From Patagioenas fasciata (Eukaryota; Chordata; Aves; Columbiformes; Columbidae): DNA of 64,000 nt. The notes beneath the pieces were generated by a model, which saw only the letters and a program-made list of their open reading frames with translations, ran no database searches and had not been told where the DNA came from. The position numbers and the translations under genes are program-made. Below, one piece after another: positions 11,622 through 22,932 of this stretch. The first letter of the stretch is position 1. Each line of letters starts with the position of its first letter. Location of the stretch: the NCBI RefSeq assembly GCF_037038585.1, contig NC_092520.1:122730001-122794000 (forward strand), written 5' to 3'.

Positions 11622-14600
11622 GTAATTCCTGTCTGTCTGTCTGTATTGTTATTGTAATGGCATTAGGGACGTCGGTGGCCCTGCCAGCCTGCTGCTGTGC
11701 TGTGGGATGCTGTAGTCCCTAACTCTCATTCCCCTGGGGCAAGCCCAGCGGTGACAGGGCACTTGTGGCACCGCATGCAACCGCACCACTCATGTGGAGC
11801 TTCAGACATGGCACTGCGGGTGGCACTGACAGCATCCTCTCCTTAATTTACCACCAGTGCATTTATAAGCTGTGGACAGGTGTATGAGCTTATTGCAATT
11901 TCCAAATCATAAACCAGGCAAATGTTGAAATGCTCCCAAGGACCTGTATGACTGAAGTTTGATTTTGTCTGCTTTTGTGGCTGGGATTTGGGTCAGAGTA
12001 TGGCACTAATTTGCTTTAGTTAGGACAGAATTATTCATGGTGATGGACATAATGCTTGTAGGTATCTGCTCAGGCCACTAAAAGCACGGGTGCATTACAT
12101 TTCTTTCTGTAATTAAAAATCATGTAGAAACGCCTAAGCTTGTTTCAAACCAGCTTCCATGGTCATGGTTTGTATTCTGTCTACTGAGCTCTGAAAAGTA
12201 AACAGACTGGCACAGTTTCTCAGCTGGCTTCTTGGTCTTCACTGGAGATCTGCCTGTCCATGGCCACAGCCATGGAGGCAGCAGGACCTGAGAGAGCTTT
12301 GTTGGGCAGGTTAGCCAGGTGTACTTCTGAGCACTGCAGACAGTCTCACTCCTCTTTAAATACTGCAAAAATATTTACCTTTCTTGTTACTTGAATTATA
12401 TATTTTCAGTGTTGTAACTGTCCCTGCTGATACCTCCCTTCCCATGTTGATGTACAACAAAAAAAACTTTAAAAACTGTGGAGGTGAGCTGTCAAACCTG
12501 GGAACATCCATTGCTTGCCTGTCTTCTTAATAGTTTTTCCACGTGTCTGTGAATTGGAAGAGGAGATGATTGATAATCTTTTAAAAATTTTCCCTGGAGA
12601 ACTTTAGTACCATGGCATTAATGCTATGAAAATTTTCTGTTCGTGGGCTTTAACAGGGTCTCAGCTGCTTCCCAGATGCACAGCCTCAAGCCCGAAATAG
12701 CAGGATGGATGCAGTCTGCCTCTGGTCCTCTCTACCTTGTCTTTTCTTTCTATTTTTCTGTTCTCTTGTCAGCCTTTGACAAGGGTGGATGCATGATATA
12801 TGATGACACATATAATACCTTTCAGCAGCTTTACTGATTTGCTTCTCTCTGTGCTGCAGGAGGGCTCAGAGAGAGGTAACGACTGTTTGGTCATTAGCGT
12901 GGTTGAATGTTTAGGGAACCCCTCCATGGGTAGCCATGGAATAACAGTCTCGGCAGACTGAAATCACTTGCTGCTGCCTTTCTCGGAGGTACTCTCTGCA
13001 GAACTGGTATCAGGCTGGTGAGATGCTTTGTGTGAGAGGTGTCAGGTCCAGAGAAACTCTTGGGCTAGTACTTTCAAGCTGTGTTTTCATTTTTTCCCTG
13101 AATGTAAGGACAGAGAGACCCTCCAGGCCTGCTCCACTCAGATTGAGGACAAGGGGCTGGGGGTAGCTCTGCTGGGGGTGGATCACAAAAGGGTGGTGAG
13201 AAATTCTGAGTGTGGCATCTGCTTCTCTCCCAGGCTCTGTGCTGGTGATGCACAGAAAGGTCCAGTCGGTCCAGGCAGGAGAAAACGTTACTTTTTCATG
13301 CCAGTCAGTCACAAAAGAAGATGTGCTACAGGTGACCTGGCAGAAGGAGACAGACGGGGTGGAAGACAACATAGCAACTTACAGTACAATGAATGGCCAA
13401 AAGATAGCAAAAAGCTATGTTGGCCATGTGAGCTTTGCCCACAGTGAGTTACAAGCTTCAGCCATCTCCCTTCATGGAGTCACCCTCCAAGATGAAGGAT
13501 GCTACAAGTGCATCTTCAACACGTTCCCTTCAGGGGCTGTCACCGGCAGGATGTGTCTCAAGGTTTATGGTAAGACATCATAATTGTGTACGGGCTGTCA
13601 TCTGAGGACCAGGTCATTTTCCCTGGGAAAAACCTCCCCCGACCACTGGTCATTGCTATAATGCTGCGGGAAAAGTGGCTTGGCTTCCTCTCTGGCTCTC
13701 CCTCCCTCTCTGGTTTTACCTCTGATGGGAAACCAGGGTTCAACAGTTCTTTAATTTTCTTCCCCTTTAAGTCAACAACAGTGAGATCCAAAAGCTGACG
13801 GGTAACCCATGACTTCCTCCAAGTTTCCTGGGCCATGTGCTGTGCTGACAGCTGGCCTGCCACAACCACAAACTCTGTGCTCCTCTGCTTCCTTCCACTG
13901 CTACTCTTGCCTCCTATGCCTGGAAATCGGGCACTATTTTTATACTCCAACTTTGGTCTTTAAAAAATTGAAGGTATCCAAAGGGCAGAGAGGCATGTGC
14001 ATGACCAGAATATCTGGAAACTGATTTTGACGTTATTGTAAAAACAACAATAGTTAGTCTGGGCTGAGGAAAGGGTTGCAAATACATAAAGCCTGAAATA
14101 CAGTGCAGCTCGTATGCTTTGCCACATGAATAGCATGTGCAAGTCAGCATCAATTAGCTTCAAGAAGACAGTTAAAACAAATAATGAGTGGATATGACAA
14201 CATTCGAGACCTCCATACAAAATCAACAGCTATCAAGTACAAGCAAATAGATGAACTCAAAAGGAACAGGAGTATCTTTTGAGGGAGGGTCTTGATTTTC
14301 GGCCAGTGAGAAAGCTGAGACATTAAACGTGCCCTGAGGACATCCTGTTGGCTCCTGACTTTCTCATCAGTCACTCTGCTGTGGGGATGCTGGTGAAAGA
14401 TCATGTCCCATGTGGAAAAAATCAGTGTCTGGGACCTGCTGCTGGTGGTATGACCCCTGCAGAGTATTTTGTTTACTCCTAGTACCTTCTGCTGACAAAG
14501 ACACAGATGTATATGCTCACAAACACATCCTTGTGTTATGAGTCCTCTGCTTTGAAAAAAAGATGCCCCTGGCTTATAGGGGAAAGATGACTTAAGCAAC

Positions 14601-17600
14601 AGGGGAAAGGCAGAGGGGAAATACGAGGGAAAACCAAGCCTAGAACAGAAGTTCTCTTTCCTCTCTTGTGGGAAAACTCCTAGTGTAGAAAAAAGAAATA
14701 AATTCACTCAGTATTTCAGATATGAAAATGAAGGTGCCCCTAAAGACACTCATCCCTGAGTTATTCAGAGGGAAAACACTGATTATGCGTTACAGGAAAA
14801 TATGGCAGTGACTTGCAGAGGGATCCCATTCTTGTTTATCATGTGAATCTAAACGTAGAGTTACATTTATTTTGTTTTGTTGGTGGGGGTTTTTTTTGTT
14901 TGTTTGTGTTTTTGTTTGTTTCTTTGTTTGTTTTAATCCAAGTGGGGGAAATATTTCCCCAAATAACCAGCTTTGTGGTTTTTTAAAGAACTACTTTTAA
15001 AAAAGCACAATGTTTTTCTGCTGCTACACACACTCCTGCAAGCATGTCTTCTTGAATCTTGGACGAAAACACATCAGCGGAGAAGAGTTTTACTTCTCTT
15101 GCCGGCAGGCATGAGCCTGCTGCTCCTGTTGCACCAGCATCGGCTCATGGGTCACTGCCAGGGGCTGGCTCATAGGAGTCATGGTGACTTCCATGAAACG
15201 TGCTTTATTGAACACATCCGGGAGAGTCACCATGCAAAGTGTTCGGCACCGTCACTGAAGATTTTGTTTCATATATGGTATATTTAATTGAAGCTAATTT
15301 ATACAATGCTACTTAAAGGCCATGGTCTTACTCCCTTATTCCCCAACTCATAATGAGGGGGACAACTTGTCTTAATAAGCCCAGAGGACACCCCAGGACA
15401 GGGTGTGAAGGAATCTCCCAAGACTCAGGGATTCAGGGCAAGATGAGCAAGCTGTAGTCAGCAGATGGAAATGAAATGCTACCATGTCTTCTGCCTCAAG
15501 AGGGGACTTGCCAGGGAGTTTACAAGCTGGTAATTGCCCGATTACAACAGCCTTCACAAGAGGGGCTCTTCCAGGACAGACACCATGTCTGTGTGGTGAG
15601 GGGAAGTGAAACTGCCTAAGAACTGGGTACAACACTGTGAAAAAACAAACAGGTATGACTGGAGGAATTTCAGACCAGTCTGGCTGAAAACAGCAAAAGC
15701 AAGAAGACGCAGAAATTTCCTGCCCTGTAGCAAAAGCACAGCATTGCCAGCTGGACAAGGGAGATAATTGTACTGCTCTGCTCTGCACTGGTGTGGCCTC
15801 ACCTGGAGCACTGTGTGCAGTTCTGGGTGCCACAGGATAAAAAGGATATAAAACTACTGGATAGTGTCCAGAGGAGGGCCACAAAGTTGGTGAAGGGTTT
15901 GTAGAAGAAACCGTATGAGGAGCAGCTGAAGTCACATGGTTCGTTCAGCCTGGACAAAAGGAGACTGGAGGGAGACCTCATCGTGGTCTATAGCTTCCTC
16001 ACAAGGGAGGAGGAGGGGCAGGTGCTGATCTCTGTGGTGACCAATGACAGAACCCGAGGAAATGGCAGGAAGATGTGCCAGGGGAGGTTCAGGTTGGACA
16101 TTAGGAAAAGGTTCTTCCCCCAGAGGGTGGTGGAGCACTGGAACAGGCTCCCCAGGGAGGTGTCACGGCCCCAAGCCTGACCGTGTTCAAGAAGAGACTG
16201 GACAACACCCTCAGACACATGGTGTGAACTGTGGGGTTGTCATATGCAGGGACAGGAGCTGGACTCAATGATCCATGTGGGTCCCTTCCAACCCAGGACA
16301 TTCTATGATTCTATGAAAACCCATTTTGGAACAGAATAGTTTCAAGCGTGCTTGATGGGTCTCTTGAATACCCTGCTCCCCTTCCCTCTCCATTTTGCTT
16401 TGGAAATGTTTTACTGACCTTCATCACCAAACAGGATGAGACTGAAACCCAGGAAAAGGATCGAGTGAGCAGGTATGGAGGAGATGTGCCACACAAGAGT
16501 GGACAAGACTTGTTGGGTCACAAAATTCCCCAGGTATTTGCTGAGACATCTTTTGAGATCTTCTGCTTTCATTGTATATGGCACCATTCACCTAGAAGTC
16601 TCAAGCACAGTGGAGGAATGCCATCATTATTTCTTAGACAGGGAAACTGAGGCATGGTGTTGCTGGTGAACACCCATATAGTTGGAAAAGTCTTTCTGTC
16701 AGCATGAGGCATGCTGTAATTCTTAAAATTTGTATCAGTCTCTCTGAGACCACTGTAAAGCCTTTGAACATAAAAAGACCATCGTGACCTGGCTGTTCCC
16801 CTTTAATCACAGAAGGCCATTACAGATGATAACCAAAACTGTTGTGCCTCACTAAAAAGTCCATTTTTCAGATACTTGGGAACACTGCCACAGCTTGAAT
16901 CTGGGAACATTTTGCTTTACTGCTCTGCAAGAGCTACTAAAGCAAGTACTGACACACAACATCTCTTGAGGGTATTTATTCACTGGAAAAAATACTTCAA
17001 TGAAAGGCAAAAGAAGTAATTAATTTAAGTGTATGCTACAAACATCAACGGTGGACAAATACTAACAAACAGTGTAGCAGGAATTTTCTGCAAAAACAAG
17101 AACTTTCAGGTTTCGACTGTGTATCTGTTACAGACACTTGCTAAGGGAAAGCTCAACACTACAGATTTTATTTTTTTTTCACATGATAATCATCCAGTGG
17201 GATACAAAGTAGGAAGAGAGAGGACTGCTTAGCCACAAGGAGAACAGATGTGGAGTGCATGTGTTTTTGCCAAGATACTAGGCAATTTTTCTCATCCCCT
17301 CTGGAAAGACCTGTGACTGCTTTCCTTTACTGCTTTTGGATGTTGCAACCTAATATTTGAAGTTAATGCTGTGGGTGGATATGTTATTTTTATGCATCCC
17401 GTGAGCAAAAGAAGAAGTTCAGAGATCATTTATTCATCAAAATATAAACAGTTTGTGACACTTGTCTTTTCATACATGGGAGATTTTGAGAAGTTCCAGA
17501 TGAAATCCCCTGACACACTTTTATTGTTGCTTTCAGGGCAACAATAGTGAGTTTCATCAGCTCTGTGGGGTTTGAGTTTCTGTCTATGGATGATGCAAAA

Positions 17601-20600
17601 AAATGAGAAATACCCACTTCTTTTTTTTTTAAGCAGACACAACCACAGTAAATAAATGACGTCTATTGGTGGGAAAAAAAAAATAAAAATAAAAGAGGCA
17701 TAACTGATGGTATGCAATATCTTGCTTCTATCCCTCTGGCAATTATGGCTTGGAGGATCCAGACAACCTCATGAGGTGCATCTGGAATTGTACCAGGTGC
17801 CATTACACATCTGACACAAGCCTTTTCCCCCTTTCACAGGATCATTCCATGTCTTATACACCTCATTCATATGCAAATCTTTGTTTACCTCTAAAAAGTA
17901 AAAAGGATAATTTTTTCCTAAGAAGAATAAACAGATTTTTTTGTTGTTGTTTAGAAGTAAGATCAATAAGTGATAGTGATACGTCTACTAGTGTTGTGAA
18001 AAAAAATAATTTCAGCATAAATATTGTGCTGGCTATTGTTATTTTCTCTATGTAAAAGTAACATAGACATGGAGTACTACTAAACCCAGTTATAGATAAT
18101 TTTTTTAATCAGAGGGCATTCATATTAACTCAGACTTGAAGGAAACTAGAATTGCCACTACATTTAAATGGTTTTTAAAAAAGTAATATTCTCAGAAACA
18201 GATCTAGAAGTCGAGTGTGGTTTGGACCCCTAATCCATCAGCACATGCACTGGAGTAGAAGACAGGCTGGTGAGCTGCCGTACAGAAACCTGTGGATTGC
18301 ACTCCCAAATGGAGCTATGTGCCTCTGTAGATCTTGGCCTGAGCCAACTGAACTAATTAGACTGGCTTTGAGCAGGCTTGGACTAGGTGATCTCCAAAGG
18401 TGCTTTCTGACTTTAATTATGGTATGATTTTATGGCTGAGAAATAAATAGGTGATTTTCTACAAGGGGTAGACATGCCCTTCTGTGTTTAGACCTTTCCT
18501 GGAGTTCTACTGAGGTTGAAAATATTTTTATGCAGTCCTCCCCTTTCTTTATGCCTTGCAAATACAGTTTGTATAAATAGGAATGGATAAACAGGCTTCT
18601 TGTGAGCAAGTAAGCATGAATGATGCCTGTAGTTCGTCCTTCTTGCTGAACTAGACTGAATGTGCTAGCATCTGCAAATCTTGTAAGGTGAGAAGGAGTT
18701 CAGAACAAATGCTCTTTCACGAAGGCTTTGAGGGATACCATAACGCCCCCAAAACCTGACATGAAAGTGAAGAAAGTTGCATAAGCACAAAACCTTCGCA
18801 GACAAAATCCTGTGGTGTAACCACATACAAATTCACGATTACTCTCTTGCATAGATACATGTATTTAGCCCATCAGTACACAAACTTGCACATCTCAAAC
18901 AGTAATAAAGCTAATACTGCAACTATATTTAAGGGGAAAAAAAAAAAAAAAAAGGCTCCTTGCAGTTCTGCCCTTTCAGAGAGAGGAGGACATGTAACTT
19001 CTACTTGTTACTTTTCACTCATCCATAATCATGACTTCTCATTTGGGATGTTGCACTGCTACTGTTAATAACAATTGAAACACAGATGCTTCTACCCTAT
19101 TGTCCTCTGCTTTTTGCCAAACTTTTCATTTCTAAGCTGCTCCCTGATGACTTCCCTGTTTATATGTCACTGCCAGGGCTTTGAGAAGGGGGAGGAAAGA
19201 TTAGATATCAAGATGATTGTCTTCCACAATAATGGTAAATAAGATGCTCTTTGCTCAAATGTGAGCAGAAAGTAATGGATTTTGTTACTTTGTGTTTACA
19301 GTCATCTCGAACCCCCAAGTGGAGGCCAAGCTTATACCCAGTCCAGACAAAGCTGAAAATTCTGAGAAAGTGATGGGAATGAGCTGCTCAGCAACAGGGA
19401 AGCCACCTCCAAAAATCACCTGGCGCCTTCCCATCGTACTGCAGCAGAAACCAAAGGAGTACCATGTCAGGCTCAGCAACCAGACAGTGACTGTCATCAG
19501 CAATTTCACCTACACCCACTTCAAAATCCTCCAGGAGCACCCTGTTGCCTGTGTGATTCAACACCCATCACTAAATGTGACCCTGGTCCTGCCCATGGAC
19601 AGCCTGAAGCAGGGTCAGTATGCAAACCTACTGGAGCTGGGAGGAGACCACAAAATGCCTCCTGGGGTAGATGAGAAAATTCCTTTGAGCATCAGGGGCC
19701 AGGTGGGGAAGGGACCTAGAAGAGTTGAGCTGGGGAAGGATGGAGGTGCTGAGGAGTATCCAAACACCCTGGGTGATGGCACACAATGTCTTACTACATG
19801 CTGTGATTTGCCCCAGCCTCTCTGCCTGTGCCAAGAACTTGCAGGGTTTCCCTGTCCCATAGGCTGATGCACCAACAGGACGTGTTTGCTTTGGGTAGCG
19901 TGAAAGGGCAGAGTGTCGCACACCCAACTGCAGCATCAGACCCCAAGCACGCAACTGCTGGAGGTGTTGTTTGTGTGTGTGCTGGCGTGCGCTCCCAGAG
20001 CCCCTGTCTGCCCTGTCTCACACCAAGGACCGGCCAAGGGCTGTATGAAAGGGGTTAGGGGTGGTTGTTTTTTTTTTTCCTTAATGCACAAACTGAGTAC
20101 CCACTGCTTTCCCCACAGGTCCAGAGAGCAGCATGACATCAGCCATTGTCATTGCGGTGGGAGTGCTGGTCCCTCTGACTTTCCTCCTCCTTCTCACCTG
20201 CCTCTTCTGCTTCTGCCTCAGGCATCTACGAGACCCAGAGAGAAACCCAGCCTGGCCATGCTGGGTAGGTCTGACTTTCCCCAGAGTGCTGCAAGGCTCA
20301 TCAACACCAGTCACAGGGCTTGACACTGGGACGTAGCTCTGTCTGGCTACTCCAGGGATGGCTGCATGCTCCCCAGACTCGGCTGTCCCTGGGGTGGAAA
20401 GGGATGAAGGGATTAACCGCCAGCCATTGGGAAGGGGAAACCTGAATGTGCTTAGGCAGGTCCATGGGCACCCAACAGTGACGACAGTTGGGAAACATTC
20501 ACTTTCTTAATGACAAGGCATACTGCAGGGAAACGTTTCTCTGTTATTATATTTATGCACAGAATAGTTGTGCAAGCAGTGGCCATATCCTTGCACCATT

Positions 20601-20743
20601 CTTCTGCATCTCCTAAAATAACCTCCCTCTGCCACAGCCAGTGCAGCTCACTGAGGAAGCATCTTCGGGACCCTCTTAAACAAAAGGCAATCTTGGAGGA
20701 AGAGTGTTCCTCAGTGCAGAAAGTGCAGGGTGCCACACTGTGA
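11573..20743 (+). CDS. Gene A: CD200/OX-2-like membrane glycoprotein (spliced)
   Basis: Type I membrane protein of the CD200 family. Coding exons are 11573-11621 (signal peptide), 13234-13569 (IgV), 19302-19613 (IgC2), 20119-20264 (stalk and membrane) and probably 20642-20743 (tail, stop TGA). The first three junctions are phase 1 and join in frame. The IgV shows the CD200 signature VTWQK and [12 protein letters not shown] with the extra cysteine in MCLKVYG. The IgC2 has [15 protein letters not shown] and VACVIQHP. Sequons are NVT in the IgV and NQT, NFT and NVT in the IgC2. Known role of the family: ligand for inhibitory CD200 receptors on myeloid cells; for this paralogue it is inferred. 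The membrane segment ends in a cysteine-rich LFCFC, possibly palmitoylated. The total is about 315 residues against about 270 for human CD200, because the tail is longer. The reading frame is intact. Confidence 0.88.
13234..13569 (+). CDS. Gene A exon 2, IgV domain
   Basis: The acceptor is CTCTCCCAG|GC and the donor TATG|GTAAGA, both strong. The 336 bases encode a complete CD200-type V domain: B-strand cysteine in NVTFSC, C-strand tryptophan in VTWQK, F-strand DEGCYKC and G-strand MCLKVYG. Retaining the intron after it would add only KTS before a stop. Confidence 0.93.
14871..14937. repeat. GTTT/T-rich simple repeat
   Basis: Irregular TTTG and GTTT units lie within intron 2 of gene A. No larger element was recognised around them. 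Confidence 0.75.
15745..16316 (+). mobile_element. CR1 LINE 3' fragment
   Basis: Plus-strand CR1 3' part inside intron 2 of gene A. The translated end of ORF2 shows [20 protein letters not shown] and [11 protein letters not shown]. It finishes with the CR1 3' end, GTCCCTTCCAACCCAGGACA followed by TTCTATGATTCTATGA. The 5' border is approximate. The copy is 5' truncated and its frame is broken. Confidence 0.93.
18937..18953. repeat. Poly(A) run of 17 bases
   Basis: An uninterrupted A-run within intron 2 of gene A, 350 bases before the IgC2 exon. Confidence 0.8.
19302..19613 (+). CDS. Gene A exon 3, IgC2 domain
   Basis: The acceptor is TGTTTACAG|TC and the donor AGCAGG|GTCAGT, phase 1 at both ends. 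The 312 bases encode a C2-set Ig domain with cysteines in MSCSATGK and VACVIQHP, the C-strand ITWRLP, and sequons NQT, NFT and NVT. The SATGKP loop is shared with gene B, linking the two paralogues. Confidence 0.92.
20119..20264 (+). CDS. Gene A exon 4, transmembrane segment
   Basis: The acceptor is TTCCCCACAG|GT. The exon encodes a short stalk (GPESSM), a membrane helix of about 25 residues starting [18 protein letters not shown], then [18 protein letters not shown] donor GG|GTAGGT ends the exon at codon TGG. If it is not used, the frame continues to a stop at 20336, giving an alternative tail. Confidence 0.85.
20642..20743 (+). CDS. Gene A exon 5, cytoplasmic tail (probable)
   Basis: The acceptor region reads CCACAGCCAG, a tandem NAG pair. 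Using the second AG joins in frame with the TGG of exon 4 and gives [20 protein letters not shown], continuing to QKVQGATL and stop. Using the first AG shifts the frame and ends after 13 residues. The end QKVQGATL resembles PKVQHIAY in gene B's tail exon, which supports the longer version. Confidence 0.6.
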   Translation, partial: CSSLRKHLRDPLKQKAILEEECSSVQKVQGATL

Positions 20744-21560
20744 CAGGGGCCAAGGCACTGCTAGTTGTCCACTGAGGTCATCCTGATGCAGGGGATGAAG
20801 GAGGCAAGCTAAAGGTGTGAGTAAACTGGGTGAGGTGACATCACTTCAGAAAATCACAGCCCAGTTTTGTGCTAAAGGCACCTCAGTATCCTCATGGGAT
20901 ATGCTTAAGCATGCACCCTGACTTTTGAGGAGTGTTTTGAAGAAAAAGCAGCAGTGGGAGAAAATACATGTCTTCCACAGACACCATTCCTCTAGATCCA
21001 AGCTGGATCATGCTGGGGGGTGTTGTGAGGTGAAATCTTTAATTTCCACTCACACAGAGAGATGCAAAGACCCATTTGGTAACACAAATAGCCCAGTTCT
21101 TTACCCCCCACACTTAAAACATCCATATATTTTGAAGAAGGGAAAAGAACCCAAACAACTTCTCTTCTGCTAGGTCTTTCCTGCCTGTACCAAGGCCAAG
21201 AAGTGTGGGTCATATGGAATTGTGAGCAAATGGGCTCCCACGGTGACTCCTACCCCCAGAACATCACTGAACACCTGAGCACCTGCTCACACTATGTGCG
21301 AGAGACAAACTTCTTACAACAGCACCTTGGATTTCTAAGCAAACCCGTTGTGACTCTACTTCAAGGGAAATACAAAAAAGGACAATTTTTAATAGATATT
21401 TATTTATTTTGTTAAACTATAATATTCTGTTTTGTAGAAAAAAAGCTGTATTTATTTGAGATTCAGGCTGCCAGTGTGGATCTGCATAAAGAAAAGAATG
21501 TTTTGTATTTTCTTGTGTTTTGAACGTTATGTTTATTCCTTTCTAATATTTTAGCGTTGC
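20744..21560 (+). other. Probable 3' UTR of gene A
   Basis: A continuous stretch after the stop without convincing coding potential. It contains AU-rich sequence and a possible CATAAA poly(A) signal near 21485. The exact cleavage site is not resolved; AATAAA also occurs further on, at about 22004. Confidence 0.45.
21400..21408 (+). promoter_or_regulatory. AU-rich element (UUAUUUAUU)
   Basis: The nonamer TTATTTATT lies within TATTTATTTATTTT, about 660 bases after the gene A stop, with another ATTTATTT near 21450. Such nonamers mark unstable mRNAs of inducible immune genes. It acts only if this stretch is in the transcript, which is inferred. Confidence 0.45.
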
Positions 21561-22904
21561 AAGCTCAAAACTGGGTGGGGGATTGCCTGAAACAGGGCAG
21601 CATTTTCAAGGGGTGACGGTCTGGGAGGTGGTGCTGATGAGCCAGGAACCAGGGTGCAGAAAACCTGTGGAGCAGCCCAGTATGCTGCTGTGACCTTTGG
21701 GTGTGGAACCTGTCCCCAAAGGTCACGAGGGATGAGGCCAAAACTGCAGCCAGCCTCAACTTGTAACCCAGGCACCAGAAGTGACAGGTTTCAAACCAAG
21801 AGTTATCAGGGATAAGGAAGTTGCCAACTCTGATTTCCAACAGCCTTTCCTAGAAAGTAATGCAAAGGCAAAGGGCTCACACCTGTTCCCTTTTCCTCTT
21901 TTATTCTTCTGTGGTTTCCACAGCCCCTTTCTTAATTTCCCTAATCCATCACAGCTGCCTTGTGTTTCCAGGCATCCCACGTGTCCGCACGAGGAAGTAG
22001 GGAAATAAAAGGCAGTTGGAGGGACAGTAAGCTGTCTAGTGGGTTTTGTGTATGTTATAGTGCAGGTGAGTGTAGGGGAAAACAGGAGGCTGGTAGGAGC
22101 AAGAGAGGTGGGTGCTGCATGTGGGCAGATATACACCAGTGTGGAACAAATCATTGCTTATAGCCTGTAGGACAAATCTGAGCATTTCTCCTGTAATTCT
22201 CTGAATCCCATCCTATGCTCATGAAATCTTTCAATATAGACTCAGGGAAGGAGAAATGAGCCCACTTGTCTAGTGTGGTCTTCTGGGCTGTATGAAGACA
22301 GCCAATGCAGTCTGTCTTCTCTCCTGGCTTCCTGGAGCAAGTGCACGTCATCTGATCTTTTTCTTGCCTGTTTATTTCAAATGTGCATCTCAGAAGAATC
22401 AGGCTGAGTTGCAGTAAAAAAGCCAAGTAACCTAAAATGAAAGTGAGTGGGTGAGTTGAGAATGAATAAACCCAGTCCTTCTCATAAAATTCTTTTCTAG
22501 GCTTCCCTAATGCTTAGTAATAGTGCAGCTGGCAAGTGCAGGGAAAGGGGAACTGGCTGCAACTGTCACAATCACAAACTTTTCTCCTGAGCTCCATAAT
22601 TGTCAAAGGTGGAAGCCCCGTTTTTGTCCGATCTTTCCCACCATTGCAATTTAATTTCCCGCTCCTCTGCAAGTGAAGGGGTTGGGGGAGAAGCAGATTT
22701 TTCCCCTGGGTTGGTGGTTTGTGGAAGGCAGGATGTGGGCAAGAGGGCAGAGCTCAGCCTCAGTGTTTCTCCTGAACAGGCTTTGTGGTGTCACCACTCG
22801 CCACTCAGCAGGGTCCATGCTTGTTCTTCAGGGGTTTTTTGGAGAGGCTTTCTTTTGGAGTTTTAAAAGATGACTTCCACTAATGTTTAGCTTAATGTAT
22901 TTTT

Positions 22905-22932
22905 AAAAAAAAAAAAAAAAGAGAGAGAGAGA
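22905..22932. repeat. Poly(A) run followed by GA repeat
   Basis: Sixteen A are followed by six GA units. This is simple sequence. Confidence 0.8.

Larger units (their letters stand above)
13570..19301 (+). other. Gene A intron 2 (5.7 kb)
   Basis: Contains a CR1 copy, a GTTT-rich tract at 14871-14937 and a 17-base A-run at 18937-18953. No further Ig exon was seen on either strand. A minus-strand open frame at 14150-14707 has no domain similarity. Confidence 0.75.

Noticed and set aside
14150-14707. 185-codon minus-strand open frame in intron 2 of gene A
   Set aside because: Low-complexity hydrophobic and serine-rich translation with no recognisable domain, overlapped by other random frames.
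15372-15935. 187-codon minus-strand open frame
   Set aside because: Partly antisense to the CR1 fragment at 15745-16316; no independent evidence for a gene.
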